Below the pieces are notes generated by a model, which had not been told where the DNA came from, searched no databases, and worked only from the letters and a program-made list of their open reading frames with translations. The position numbers and the translations under genes were made by a program. From positions 1-43,569 of the forward strand of contig JADKHW010000058.1 of the NCBI GenBank assembly GCA_016721565.1: a DNA stretch of 43,569 bases. Direction: 5' to 3'. This DNA is from a bacterium. GTDB taxonomy: Bacteria; Electryoneota; RPQS01. Of this stretch, positions 21,666 to 30,385 are shown piece after piece. Position 1 is the first letter of the stretch. Every line of letters begins with the position of its first letter.

Positions 21666-23004
21666 CCAGATCGGCTGTTCCAAAGAGGATCGGGAAGGTG
21701 TAGCCGCTCTTTTCAATGAACGGGCCAACTCCACCGGTGCCGTTGCGTTCCCAGACGTTGACGCCGTACACGACGACGTCTTTGTCTTTGTTCTTGTAGA
21801 ATTGATCAATCTGCGGCATGGTCATTTTACACGGACCGCACCACGTAGCCCAAAAATCGAGCACGACGATCTTGCCTTTTAGCTCTGAGAGTTTCACCGT
21901 GCCGCCGCCGAGCTGCTCGAGTGTGAAGTCGGGCGCAGGAGTGTCGGTGCGGTTTTCTGTGACCTGTTGTTTCTGCTCGGCAGGCATTTCGCGCTGCACG
22001 GCTTGAGCAAGAGCCAGCATCTCTTTGCCGTGGCTTTCTTCGATCGCGGCAAGCAAATCAGTCCAGCGCGAATCGTCGCGAACAGGAATCAAATCATCAT
22101 CGTCGGTGTACTGCGAAGCATCGTTCATACCGAGCTTGGCGGATTCAAACAGATGCGTGTAAGCCGAGTCTTTTTGTCCGGTGAGAGAAAAACCGCAGGC
22201 GAGATTGTAGTGATTGACCGCATCGGGAGATTCGGCAACGGCGCGCTGCATTGAGTTGACATAGCAATCCCAATCCCCAAGTTCGCGGCAAACGCGGGCA
22301 CGAATATCGAGCGCCATCACATCTTTGGGATTCTTGTCGAGAAACTCGTTGACAATGGTGAGATGCTTTTTGAACTCACCGGGGTAAAGCATCAAGCGGC
22401 GCTGTACGGGTTCAAAATTGTCTGGCGACTGCTTGCCCATTTCGACAAAGATCTGTTCGGCAGCTTCTTTCTTACCGGAACGCGCCCAGAGTTCACCGAG
22501 CATGGCAGGCGCGTAGGGCAGCGTATTGTCGATTTCAATCGCGCGCTTCAGCGATGCTTCAGCCTTTGTGAAGTCGCTGTCTTCTTCGGTTGAATACGCT
22601 GTGGCCTGAAGCAAAGAACCCCAATAGCTTTGGGGGTTCAGCGTGAGAATTTTGGCAACATAGCTCTGTTTGTCTGCCACAGTCGCCGAGTAACGCCCAG
22701 AGATGTATAAATCGAGTTCCGAATTCGGATTCGTCTTTGAGCGGTCGGAATAGTATGCTACGACCTGAGCCGGATCTTCCAGCATGAGCATATCGGCGGC
22801 GCGAATTTGTACGCCTGCATCGGCAGGATAGTTCTTCTGGAACTGACGCGCGATGGTCACACGATTCATAAACGTGCTGCACGTATCGAGCGCGACGGCG
22901 AATTGTGATTCGGCTTTGCTTTGCGAATAGGTTTGCAGCTTGACATCGGCGGCAAAGCTAAGCTGTGCGGCGAGTGCGAGCGAGATCCAGAGAGAGAGTT
23001 TCAT
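21622..23004 (-). CDS. Exported TPR-thioredoxin (TlpA/ResA-like) protein, main piece
   Basis: I placed the start at ATG 23004, which gives the signal peptide MKLSLWISLALAAQLSFA; ATG 23031 and GTG 23055 are alternatives. Residues ~40-300 are TPR-like helical repeats (ASLKRAIEIDNTLPYAPAML, AVNHYNLACGFSLTGQKDSA). Residues ~325-491 are a thioredoxin/AhpC-TSA domain beginning APDFTLEQLGGGTVKLSELK, with active site FWATWCGPCK. This is the TlpA-family arrangement: a periplasmic thiol-disulfide reductase, here with a TPR docking arm. Reading continues in the 21531-21665 piece. It is preceded at short distance by a lipoprotein gene. Confidence 0.88.
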   Translation of the reverse strand: MKLSLWISLALAAQLSFAADVKLQTYSQSKAESQFAVALDTCSTFMNRVTIARQFQKNYPADAGVQIRAADMLMLEDPAQVVAYYSDRSKTNPNSELDLYISGRYSATVADKQSYVAKILTLNPQSYWGSLLQATAYSTEEDSDFTKAEASLKRAIEIDNTLPYAPAMLGELWARSGKKEAAEQIFVEMGKQSPDNFEPVQRRLMLYPGEFKKHLTIVNEFLDKNPKDVMALDIRARVCRELGDWDCYVNSMQRAVAESPDAVNHYNLACGFSLTGQKDSAYTHLFESAKLGMNDASQYTDDDDLIPVRDDSRWTDLLAAIEESHGKEMLALAQAVQREMPAEQKQQVTENRTDTPAPDFTLEQLGGGTVKLSELKGKIVVLDFWATWCGPCKMTMPQIDQFYKNKDKDVVVYGVNVWERNGTGGVGPFIEKSGYTFPILFGTADLASAWRARHSDDVCD

Positions 23005-23081
23005 GCTTTGTAATTTTGTATCCGTACTCATTTCTCGAAGCAAATCGGCAGCCACAAGAGCAGCCGCTACACTTCTATGAG

Positions 23082-23966
23082 TTACTCGTTTGTTTGTGGT
23101 TCGTCGGTCGGAGTTTCCTCGGGGGAATCTTCTTCAGACTCGAGCGATTGCTTGGGTCTTATCTTCGGGGCTTCGATGTTGGACTTCAACTGAGTGCTGT
23201 CAACCAAACCTGCACCTTCGGCTTCAACTGCAATGAGTTCGCGCACGATCTTGATGTCACCGAGCGGGCCGACTTGTTCCTTGACTAAGCCCACTCCTGC
23301 TGCAAACCAACGAACGGTCTGCCAATCGACAACTTCTTTTTCCTTGAGATAGAGCTGCTCGTTTGAGTCACCGCGCTGATAGCGGGCTTCAATGGAGTCG
23401 GCAATTTCCGGAAGTGGGGTCGTCACGGTTTTGAGACATTCGTCAAACGTGCCTGCGGGAACCGTAACCCGCTCGAAGCCTGCAACAACCGTTTCCGTAC
23501 CGGTTTGTTCATCGTACCAGACGCTGTCGACGTCGGCTCCCTCATCTACCCACACTTGATTGAACGCGCCAACGGTGTTGCGGGATTCAAGTGACGTCAG
23601 GGACATTTGTGTAGCGGCTTCAACGATGGTGCCGTTTGACGAAAACTCAAGCTCACCGTAAGGGATATTTTCATCTTTCACGGTGTAAACCTTCCAAGCC
23701 CGGCCTCCAATATACTTTAACGTCAGAGTGTATTCGGAGGTTTCACCGTTGCCTTTTTGACGGTAGCGGAGGACGCGGCTGTCCAGCAGGGGCATATATT
23801 CCGTGCCGCCACGGAAGACAACGCGGGTGGGAGTTTCGCCGCAGGAAATGAAGAAGAGGGACAGGAGCAAAAGCGCCGCGAAAGTTATCGCAGTGCTTGA
23901 AGTTTTACTCCCCCTTGCCCCCCCGGACGGCCGGAGGGGGAGGGAAAGTGTAGAATTGCTTTTCAA
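23082..23966 (-). CDS. Lipoprotein of unknown function
   Basis: Intact frame of 294 codons. It opens at TTG 23966-23964, only 2 bases after the stop of the T9SS gene upstream. Its first ~25 codons pass through a G/C-rich inverted sequence (23909-23945), so the true start is uncertain. A hydrophobic stretch ends in the lipobox FISC (Cys42). The mature part is beta-rich with GGTEYMPLLDSRVLRYRQ, FERVTVPAGTFDECLKTVTT and WFAAGVGLVKEQ. That pattern (threshold strand, 'VPAGTFDxCLK', 'GVGxVK') recurs in uncharacterised lipoproteins of FCB genomes and I know no function for it. It ends in an acidic Pro/Glu tail. Confidence 0.82.
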   Translation of the reverse strand: MKSNSTLSLPLRPSGGARGSKTSSTAITFAALLLLSLFFISCGETPTRVVFRGGTEYMPLLDSRVLRYRQKGNGETSEYTLTLKYIGGRAWKVYTVKDENIPYGELEFSSNGTIVEAATQMSLTSLESRNTVGAFNQVWVDEGADVDSVWYDEQTGTETVVAGFERVTVPAGTFDECLKTVTTPLPEIADSIEARYQRGDSNEQLYLKEKEVVDWQTVRWFAAGVGLVKEQVGPLGDIKIVRELIAVEAEGAGLVDSTQLKSNIEAPKIRPKQSLESEEDSPEETPTDEPQTNE

Positions 23967-23968
23967 GA

Positions 23969-25957
23969 TTACTTTAGCAGAACGAGTTTTTGGGTGGCCG
24001 AATATTGGCCTGCGGATAAGCGGAGCAAGTAAACTCCGGTTGCGAAGTTGCTGCCGCTGAAGTTCAGTTCGTGTGAGCCTGCATCATAAACGCGGTCCGC
24101 AAGCGTTGCGACTTCGCGGCCTTGAACATTGTAGAGCTTGGCTGTGACTTGAGCAGTTTGCGGAAGGTCAAAGGCCACACGAGCTTCGGCATTGAACGGA
24201 TTCGGATAGGCCGGATGGAGCGCAAATGTTTCAACCATCGGATTGTGATCAGGTGCATCGAGTGCCAGAGAATAGACACCGATCTCATTTACGGTGTCGG
24301 GGCATGCATTGTGATGTACGCGCACTTCCCCGTAGAACTCGCTATAGGGGTATTGCGGATTCGGGCCGATACCGACGATGATTTGCGCAGATCCGTTTGG
24401 TGCAATCTCACCGTGAGCAGGCGACACAGATATCCAATTGTATTCGACGGGTTCAAGCTCGACGGCTTCAGCATCGAATGACAGCGTGCCGTTGCCGTCG
24501 TTATAGACGGTTAGCGTGTCATACTGCCACATATTGAACGTGACGACAAGGTTGAGACTGCTGATCGGGTTGTCGTAACGCGGGACACCGAGAGTGAAGT
24601 TATGAACGTTTTGTTCACCTTCAATCAGCGTTACGGTCTCCTGATGCGGTTCAGTGCACGGGCTGGACAAACGAAGCGTGCCTTCTGTGCGGCTCACACC
24701 GAAGTTGTAAATCCCTTGCTCGTCAGTATAGGTGAATTCGTTACTCTCGAGCAGTTCAACGCGGACACCCTCAAGCGGTGCGTTGGTGCCTTCAGCACGG
24801 ACGAAGCCTTGAATGATGGTGCCCGGTCCAAAGCGAATCAAGAGACCTTCATTGATGCCTTGATTGTTTCCGCGTGAGCCATAAATCACACTGCCCCGTG
24901 GACCGTCATTAGACATGCCTGTAAGCTGGCAGGGAGTTTCAAACTCCATTTCGAGATTCGCCATGCCGTCATCGGCAATGGAGAATATCTTGGACTGCAT
25001 GAATCCGAAATCGGGGAAGTTCGAGCCGCAGAACACTGCACCGCCATCGGGCAACGCGTGTATTCCGTTAATTCCGAGATCGAGATCATCTGTTCCAGTA
25101 ATGGTCCAGCGCGGGTTGCCTTCTGGTGTAAGACCAGCTGCCCACGGACGACTGAACCACCAAAAATTACCGTCTGTGCCGCCGACAACAATGTTTCCGA
25201 TACCGTCAACATCAACACTTGTTGCAGTCAAGCCAAATCCGGTGGAACTTATGTAGCTGCGATTCCAAATTGCAGAACCTTCCGAACTCATGCGCATGAC
25301 ATAGGCACTCGTTGTAAAGTTCTCGTCGGCGATTGCACCCGCAATTAAGAGATCACCATTGTCGAGTTCGCGGATTGCGCGGCCATAGTTGACGAATGCG
25401 TCTGGGCCAACATTGCGCGTCCATAATGTATCGCCGTTTGAGTTAAACCGTGCGAGTATCGCTTCGGCACCTCCGGCGGCATTGTAGCGGCTGCCGAGAA
25501 CGACAAACCCACCGTCTGCAAGGGCGGCCATATTCACGGAGCCTTCGGCAATCTGCATGCGCTGTACCGTACTCCCGAGTTCCACACCGTCCTCGGTAAA
25601 TCGTTTGACCGCAACAGAGTAACCCGAGTCAGGGCCTCCGGTGTAGTAAGATGCAACAAGCGCAATCTCGCCGCCCGCCAATTGCTTCATGCCGATAATC
25701 GTGGCGTACGTTCCCTCGAATGAAATGGTATCGCTCTGTTCGAACGAACCTTCAAAGGAGAAGCGCCAGAGATTCACACTGGGACCGTCAGAGCGGGAAG
25801 CGGCGGCCATGACTTTTCCGTCATGCAAAACCGTGGCAATGTCAAAGGCCCAGTTAAACTCTGTCAGCGGGACTTGACGATACCAAAGGGTGTCGATTTC
25901 AGCGTGAGCCGCGGAACATACGACAAGCAATAATGCGATCCAACCAAATGACTTCAT
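23969..25957 (-). CDS. T9SS-sorted repeat protein 1 of three
   Basis: 662 aa. ATG 25957 is chosen over the ATG 63 bases upstream because AGGAG lies 7 bases before it and a signal peptide follows (MKSFGWIALLLVVCSAAHA). Residues ~20-375 are propeller-like repeats of ~45 residues with DGGFVVLGSRYN, NGDTLWTRNVG and NGDLLIAGAI turns. Residues ~380-455 are a carboxypeptidase-regulatory-like Ig fold (GFVRAEGTNAPLEGVRVELL ... TDEQGIYNFGV). A BACON/ASH-like beta domain follows (~460-570). The sorting tail is 580-662 (YPNPFNAEARVAFDL ... KLVLLK). Probably a surface-exposed binding protein. Its two neighbours are paralogues with the same order. Confidence 0.9.
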   Translation of the reverse strand: MKSFGWIALLLVVCSAAHAEIDTLWYRQVPLTEFNWAFDIATVLHDGKVMAAASRSDGPSVNLWRFSFEGSFEQSDTISFEGTYATIIGMKQLAGGEIALVASYYTGGPDSGYSVAVKRFTEDGVELGSTVQRMQIAEGSVNMAALADGGFVVLGSRYNAAGGAEAILARFNSNGDTLWTRNVGPDAFVNYGRAIRELDNGDLLIAGAIADENFTTSAYVMRMSSEGSAIWNRSYISSTGFGLTATSVDVDGIGNIVVGGTDGNFWWFSRPWAAGLTPEGNPRWTITGTDDLDLGINGIHALPDGGAVFCGSNFPDFGFMQSKIFSIADDGMANLEMEFETPCQLTGMSNDGPRGSVIYGSRGNNQGINEGLLIRFGPGTIIQGFVRAEGTNAPLEGVRVELLESNEFTYTDEQGIYNFGVSRTEGTLRLSSPCTEPHQETVTLIEGEQNVHNFTLGVPRYDNPISSLNLVVTFNMWQYDTLTVYNDGNGTLSFDAEAVELEPVEYNWISVSPAHGEIAPNGSAQIIVGIGPNPQYPYSEFYGEVRVHHNACPDTVNEIGVYSLALDAPDHNPMVETFALHPAYPNPFNAEARVAFDLPQTAQVTAKLYNVQGREVATLADRVYDAGSHELNFSGSNFATGVYLLRLSAGQYSATQKLVLLK

Positions 25958-26083
25958 GGGGAACTCCTGTTCGATGGTGCAATGCAATGAAGAAGAACAT
26001 TTGGTCCGGGCGGGACCCATCCCGAACCGGCCGCTTGTTAGCGGATTTTGTATTTGTGGTGCTTTGGCTTTGTTGGGGGGAGA

Positions 26084-28066
26084 TTAGCGAATATAGAGCA
26101 GTTTTTGGGTGGAGATAGCCTCTGCGGATTGGGCACGGGCGATATAGACGCCTGTAGCCTGTCCGGCCAAGTCAACGTTAATGTTGTGTGAACCTGCACT
26201 TACGCGACCATCAATCAACGTCTTGAGCCATTTCCCTTCAATGTTAAACACCTCCAAACGAAGCTCGGTTTCCACGGGGACTTGCAATGTCAGAGTGGTT
26301 GTGCCGTTGAAAGGATTCGGGAAGGCAGGCGAGAGGCCAAAATTATTTGGTAAGGTCTCAGGGTTCTTAGCATCGAGCACGGTAACCAAAACCGGTAGGG
26401 TAACGACCGTGTCAGGGCAGGCATTGCTGTGGACCGTGACTTCACCGAAGAATTCGAAGATGTTGTCATTGGTGGTGTCAGCCTGAACGATCACGTTGAT
26501 GTCAATATGTTCTTCCGGCTGAAGCACGCCCGAGGAAGGATCCACAGTAATCCACGTTCCTGTGGGAGAAATGGCTTCAGCAGAAATGGAATAGCTCATC
26601 ACACCCGTGCCGTCATTGCCAAGCATCAGGATTGTGCCGCCAATCATTTCGTTTTGAGCAATGATATTAATGCTCGACTGCAAGGGAGCATAAACCGGTT
26701 GGCCAACCGAGAAATCCGCTTGCGCAAGCTCGTTGTCAACGGTCGTAATGTTGTAAACGGTATCGGACTCGATACACGCTCCGGACACCATGATATCATA
26801 CGTTCCGGCGGCAAGCTCAAGGCGATAGTGACCTTCGATATCGGTCAACGTGAAACGGCTGTCATCAACGGCTTTGACACGCGCACCAACAATGGGTTGA
26901 TTGTCACTGGCTCCAAGCACGACACCCTGCACACCGGCAGGCGGCGCAATCGTAAGCAGGTAACCTGAAACTATCGTGGTGTCGGATGCGTCGACATACG
27001 CGCCGACGGCAACCGCGCCGCCGTTAGGAAGCTGCGCGATATTGTAGAATCCGCCTTCGGTTCCGAGCGCACCAAACCGCCATGTCCAAAGGGAACCATT
27101 GGTACCGTCAATCGCGCGCATGAAAGGCCCGGTGAATGTTCCTTGATTGCCCGAGCGCCCGACAAAGAGCATTCCGCCAAACCACGGTAGTGCATTCAGG
27201 AACTGATCAGAATAGCCGGCTGACGAAAAAGTCAATGTTGTGGGCTGACCTGTGGGAGGGATGATGGTAACGTAGCCTGCACCTCCGGCAGTGGCTGTGC
27301 GACCAATGAGCCAGCTTCTTTCGGCAGGATCAAGAACCATGTTGTAAACAAAGTCATCACCGTCTGTGCCAAAGAAGAGATCCGATCCGACTATATTGCC
27401 ATCTAAATCATAAACGCGTGTCCACTGGTCGTAGGTGGTAGTTTCGCGCCACTGCGAGCCGACACGAATGTTCCCATTGGGCAGTTGCAAGACAGCATTG
27501 CCCACATCGGTGACGGTTGTGCCCGTCGAACGGGTGAAGATAGTATCTCCGTTGCTTTCGCAGAGCAGGAACCACATGTCGGAGCGGTTTTGTGGTCCAA
27601 GTCGATAGCCGACAATGGCGAGCCTGCCGTCATCCAAGCAGATAATACTGCGGCCTCGGGTTTGGCCAGAGCCAGTGAAGGCTTTGGTCCATAAAGTGTC
27701 TCCCGTCGAAGCGCTGAAGGCAATCAGATTGAGTACGTCGGTTTGCAAGTCCGTCCAACCAACAGCAACGACCGTATCTCCGCCAATTGAGCACAGGCTT
27801 TCGAGAGCCTGCTTGTCATTGGTCTCTGAGATGGTGCGTGCATAGAGCTGCTCACCGTCCAATGTGTAGCCGGCGATTAGGAAGTCCCAATTGTTTGAGC
27901 CGATTTCGGTCTGTGCATTACCGCAGGCAACGATGATCGAGTCGTTGACAACCGCAACATCGTAGAGGTAGGTTCGGTCGTTAACGAGGAGGCTTTGCGA
28001 CCAGGTGGTGTCGGGCTGTGCAAAAGCGAGACAAGGCAGGAGCAACAGCAGGAGCAGTGCGGGCAT
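26084..28066 (-). CDS. T9SS-sorted repeat protein 2 of three
   Basis: 660 aa from ATG 28066 (GAGG 7 bases upstream; signal peptide MPALLLLLLLPCLAFA). It has the same architecture as its neighbours. Propeller-like repeats contain GDTLWTKAF, DDGRLAIVGYRLG and PNGGAVAVGAY. The regulatory-like Ig fold is at ~375-445 (GVVLGASDNQPIVGARVKAV ... TDIEGHYRLELAAGTYDI). A beta domain with WITVDPSSGVLQP follows, and a conserved EFFGEVTVHSNACPDTV strand shared with both paralogues. The sorting tail starts FPNPFNGTTTLTL and ends TQKLLYIR. The downstream gap 25958-26083 has only an imperfect GC-rich hairpin. Confidence 0.9.
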   Translation of the reverse strand: MPALLLLLLLPCLAFAQPDTTWSQSLLVNDRTYLYDVAVVNDSIIVACGNAQTEIGSNNWDFLIAGYTLDGEQLYARTISETNDKQALESLCSIGGDTVVAVGWTDLQTDVLNLIAFSASTGDTLWTKAFTGSGQTRGRSIICLDDGRLAIVGYRLGPQNRSDMWFLLCESNGDTIFTRSTGTTVTDVGNAVLQLPNGNIRVGSQWRETTTYDQWTRVYDLDGNIVGSDLFFGTDGDDFVYNMVLDPAERSWLIGRTATAGGAGYVTIIPPTGQPTTLTFSSAGYSDQFLNALPWFGGMLFVGRSGNQGTFTGPFMRAIDGTNGSLWTWRFGALGTEGGFYNIAQLPNGGAVAVGAYVDASDTTIVSGYLLTIAPPAGVQGVVLGASDNQPIVGARVKAVDDSRFTLTDIEGHYRLELAAGTYDIMVSGACIESDTVYNITTVDNELAQADFSVGQPVYAPLQSSINIIAQNEMIGGTILMLGNDGTGVMSYSISAEAISPTGTWITVDPSSGVLQPEEHIDINVIVQADTTNDNIFEFFGEVTVHSNACPDTVVTLPVLVTVLDAKNPETLPNNFGLSPAFPNPFNGTTTLTLQVPVETELRLEVFNIEGKWLKTLIDGRVSAGSHNINVDLAGQATGVYIARAQSAEAISTQKLLYIR

Positions 28067-28105
28067 GTTTGTACCTCGTTGCGAATTGAGGAAGGCGAAA
28101 AGTGA

Positions 28106-28138
28106 AATGCGGGGCACCCTCGTGGGATGCCCCGCATT
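28106..28138 (-). terminator. Hairpin between T9SS genes 3 and 2 (GCGGGGC type)
   Basis: AATGCGGGGCACCC, loop TCGT, GGGATGCCCCGCATT forms a 14-bp stem with one imperfection, five bases after the stop of gene 28144-30141. On the minus strand it is followed by TCACTTTTC. Its stem core matches those at 16170, 17634 and 12937. It may reduce rather than end transcription into the next gene. Confidence 0.6.
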
Positions 28139-28143
28139 GCTGT

Positions 28144-30141
28144 TTAGCGGATATACAGCAGTCGTTGTGTTTGACTGCGAACATTGTCTTGAAGTCGAAC
28201 GAAATAGAGACCGCTTGCGAGACCGTTGGCCTCGTAGCTCATGTGATGTTCACCGGCAGAGAGTCTTTGGTGACTGAGCAAAGTGGCGACTTGGCGGCCC
28301 GTGACATCGTAGATGCTCAGTGTAACATCGGCATCGTGATCGAGTCCGAAGCGCAGTGTTGTAGTGCTGTTGAACGGATTTGGAAAGGCCGGATAGAGAG
28401 CAAATTCTGAAGGCAGAGCAAGCGGCTCTTCTGCATCGAGGATTACAGCCAGCACTTGAATTACCCGCAAGGTGTCAGGACAGGAATTCGAGTGGAGCCT
28501 GATCTCACCGAAATAGTCGTAGGTGCCATCATCTGTGGTATCTGCTGCGACAATGACTTGGGCAATCAAGGTGTCACCCGGAGCAAGTCTTCCTGACGGC
28601 GGTTCAACAGATAACCAATTCTCGGCGGGGAACATAGCGATTGTTTCAAAACTATAGACAAGATCACCGCTGCCTTCATTCTTGACCACGAGATCGGCGT
28701 GCCCCTCTTCGTGATTCTTGGCAAGGACATTGATGGTCGAGTGACTCATGGTCATGTGAGCGACGCCGACAGTGATATCTTGATAAGTATTCTCATTGGC
28801 CACAACCATGATGCTATGCAATGTATCACCAGAAAAACAAGGTCCGCCCGTGTAGAGAGTATATACACCGGCAGGGAGAGCGAGTGTGAAACGCCCGACC
28901 GAGTCTGTGATTGAGTACTGCGGCAACTCGGCGACCTGAACACGTACACCGGCAACGACCTCATTCGTCAAACGGTCACGGACTTCGCCGGAAATTCCGG
29001 ACGGCGGTCTGATCCGCCACAGCAGGGCGCGGTCGCGATTGCCGATATTAGCTTTGCCGCAGGCGACGAATCCGCCATCAGCGATGCGAGCCAAGTCTTC
29101 AAAGGCTCGGCCCGGACTGGTGTCAGTCCACTCCCAAGCAACGTCTCCGTTGATTCCGACGGACATGAGCCACAGTTGACCGGAGCCGACGGATCCACCA
29201 GACTGACCGGCAAATAAGGCACCGCCTTCGAGGTAGGGTGCCACGCCGCCGATTCTCTCGCTCAATCTGCCGTCTTCGTAGACATCGTCCCACAGCTCGG
29301 CCCCTGCGGGATCAATTCGGATGGCATAACCGTCCCGGTCTGAACCGATGCGAATTTCGCCGGCCATGATGATGTCCCCGGTCGTGCTATCAATAGCCGC
29401 GCCGCTGACCTGTTCCCAGTCTTCGCCGCCAAATATCTCCTCATTGATAAAATCACCTTGCGCATCGACTGCGACATGGTAGAAATCGAATGTGGACGAC
29501 CCTGCGGCCCGTGTACTTCCGACCAGCTCAAGCCTTCCGTTTCGGCCCTGGAGAATCTCATCAGGCACGTCAGTGCCCGTTGTACCGAAAGTGCGGGTAA
29601 ACAGGGTATCCCCATCGTTGTCGCAGCGGATGAGCCAGAAATCAAGGAATCGGTTTTGGACCGTCTTCTGAGCCAAAACCCAGAAACTTCCGTCATCCAA
29701 CGGCAGTATTGCACTTGCTGCACACTGTGAACCAGCTTGCAAGGGTTTAGACCAAAGCTGCTGTCCGGTCGGTGAAAAACCCATTAACATACAGGAGCTG
29801 GGGGGGCTGTAGTCGTAACCACAGACCACCAGCGTTCCGTTAGCCAGTTCCGCAATATTGTAAGCCTTCTCATTTGCACCGGCATCGCCGATTATGTGAG
29901 TCCAAAGCGTGTCGCCGAGAGGATCGATGGCCAGAACGAGGGCGCTTAGCTCCTGGCCCTGAGCGGTGTATCCAGCGGCGGCAAAGCCTCCGTTGTGAAG
30001 TTCAATAGCTGCTTGCAAAGTAGAATTCATGCCGAAGTCATAGGCCCTTGTCCAAAGGGTATCGGGCTGTGCCTCGGCACGGCGAGCTACTCCTGACAGG
30101 ATCAGGCAGGCAATTCCACAAATCAATAGGGTGTGGCGCAT
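28144..30141 (-). CDS. T9SS-sorted repeat protein 3 of three
   Basis: 665 aa from ATG 30141 (signal peptide MRHTLLICGIACLILSGVAR ... AEA-QPDTLW); GTG 30171 is an alternative. It is the first gene of the minus-strand run and has its own promoter. The N-terminal half has propeller-like repeats (GDTLWTHIIG, NGGFAAAGYTAQG, DGDTLFTRTFGTTGTDV). The regulatory-like Ig fold is at ~380-450 (GEVRDRLTNEVVAGVRVQV ... TDSVGRFTLALPAGVYTL). It continues with WLSVEPPSGRLAPG and DYFGEIRLHSNSCPDTL, and the tail FPNPFNSTTTLRFGL ... TQRLLYIR. 'DTLWT' repeats of this kind are common in T9SS cargo of candidate FCB phyla, without known function. Confidence 0.9.
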   Translation of the reverse strand: MRHTLLICGIACLILSGVARRAEAQPDTLWTRAYDFGMNSTLQAAIELHNGGFAAAGYTAQGQELSALVLAIDPLGDTLWTHIIGDAGANEKAYNIAELANGTLVVCGYDYSPPSSCMLMGFSPTGQQLWSKPLQAGSQCAASAILPLDDGSFWVLAQKTVQNRFLDFWLIRCDNDGDTLFTRTFGTTGTDVPDEILQGRNGRLELVGSTRAAGSSTFDFYHVAVDAQGDFINEEIFGGEDWEQVSGAAIDSTTGDIIMAGEIRIGSDRDGYAIRIDPAGAELWDDVYEDGRLSERIGGVAPYLEGGALFAGQSGGSVGSGQLWLMSVGINGDVAWEWTDTSPGRAFEDLARIADGGFVACGKANIGNRDRALLWRIRPPSGISGEVRDRLTNEVVAGVRVQVAELPQYSITDSVGRFTLALPAGVYTLYTGGPCFSGDTLHSIMVVANENTYQDITVGVAHMTMSHSTINVLAKNHEEGHADLVVKNEGSGDLVYSFETIAMFPAENWLSVEPPSGRLAPGDTLIAQVIVAADTTDDGTYDYFGEIRLHSNSCPDTLRVIQVLAVILDAEEPLALPSEFALYPAFPNPFNSTTTLRFGLDHDADVTLSIYDVTGRQVATLLSHQRLSAGEHHMSYEANGLASGLYFVRLQDNVRSQTQRLLYIR

Positions 30142-30193
30142 GGTTGGGGTTGGGAATGGGTGACGGGTCACTGGTTCAGAAGTTGCTCATGTT

Positions 30194-30222
30194 AATATAC
30201 CATTGTAGAACGGGCTCTTCAA
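30194..30222 (-). promoter_or_regulatory. Promoter of the minus-strand T9SS trio
   Basis: On the minus strand: TTGAAG (30222-30217), 17 bases, TATATT (30199-30194). Transcription would start near 30187, 46 bases before the ATG at 30141. Confidence 0.55.
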
Positions 30223-30305
30223 GGGTTTGGGTGCTGAGAGTTGAAAAACAGGAGAATCAGACGATAAGGCTTAGCAGGGAGATTTTGGTTGACCCCGTTG
30301 GAGGC

Positions 30306-30334
30306 TTGAGAATTGTTTTCTTTTGGTTTATATT
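30306..30334 (+). promoter_or_regulatory. Divergent promoter for the plus-strand T9SS gene
   Basis: TTGAGA (30306-30311), 17 bases, TATATT (30329-30334). The start would be near 30341 with a 45-base leader and GGAGG at 30376-30380. It is back to back with the promoter at 30194-30222, sharing -10 hexamer, spacing and leader length. Confidence 0.6.
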
Positions 30335-30385
30335 CTGGGAATTGGTATTTTCCGTAGGGCAGCCGAATTTTCACTGGAGGCCAGC

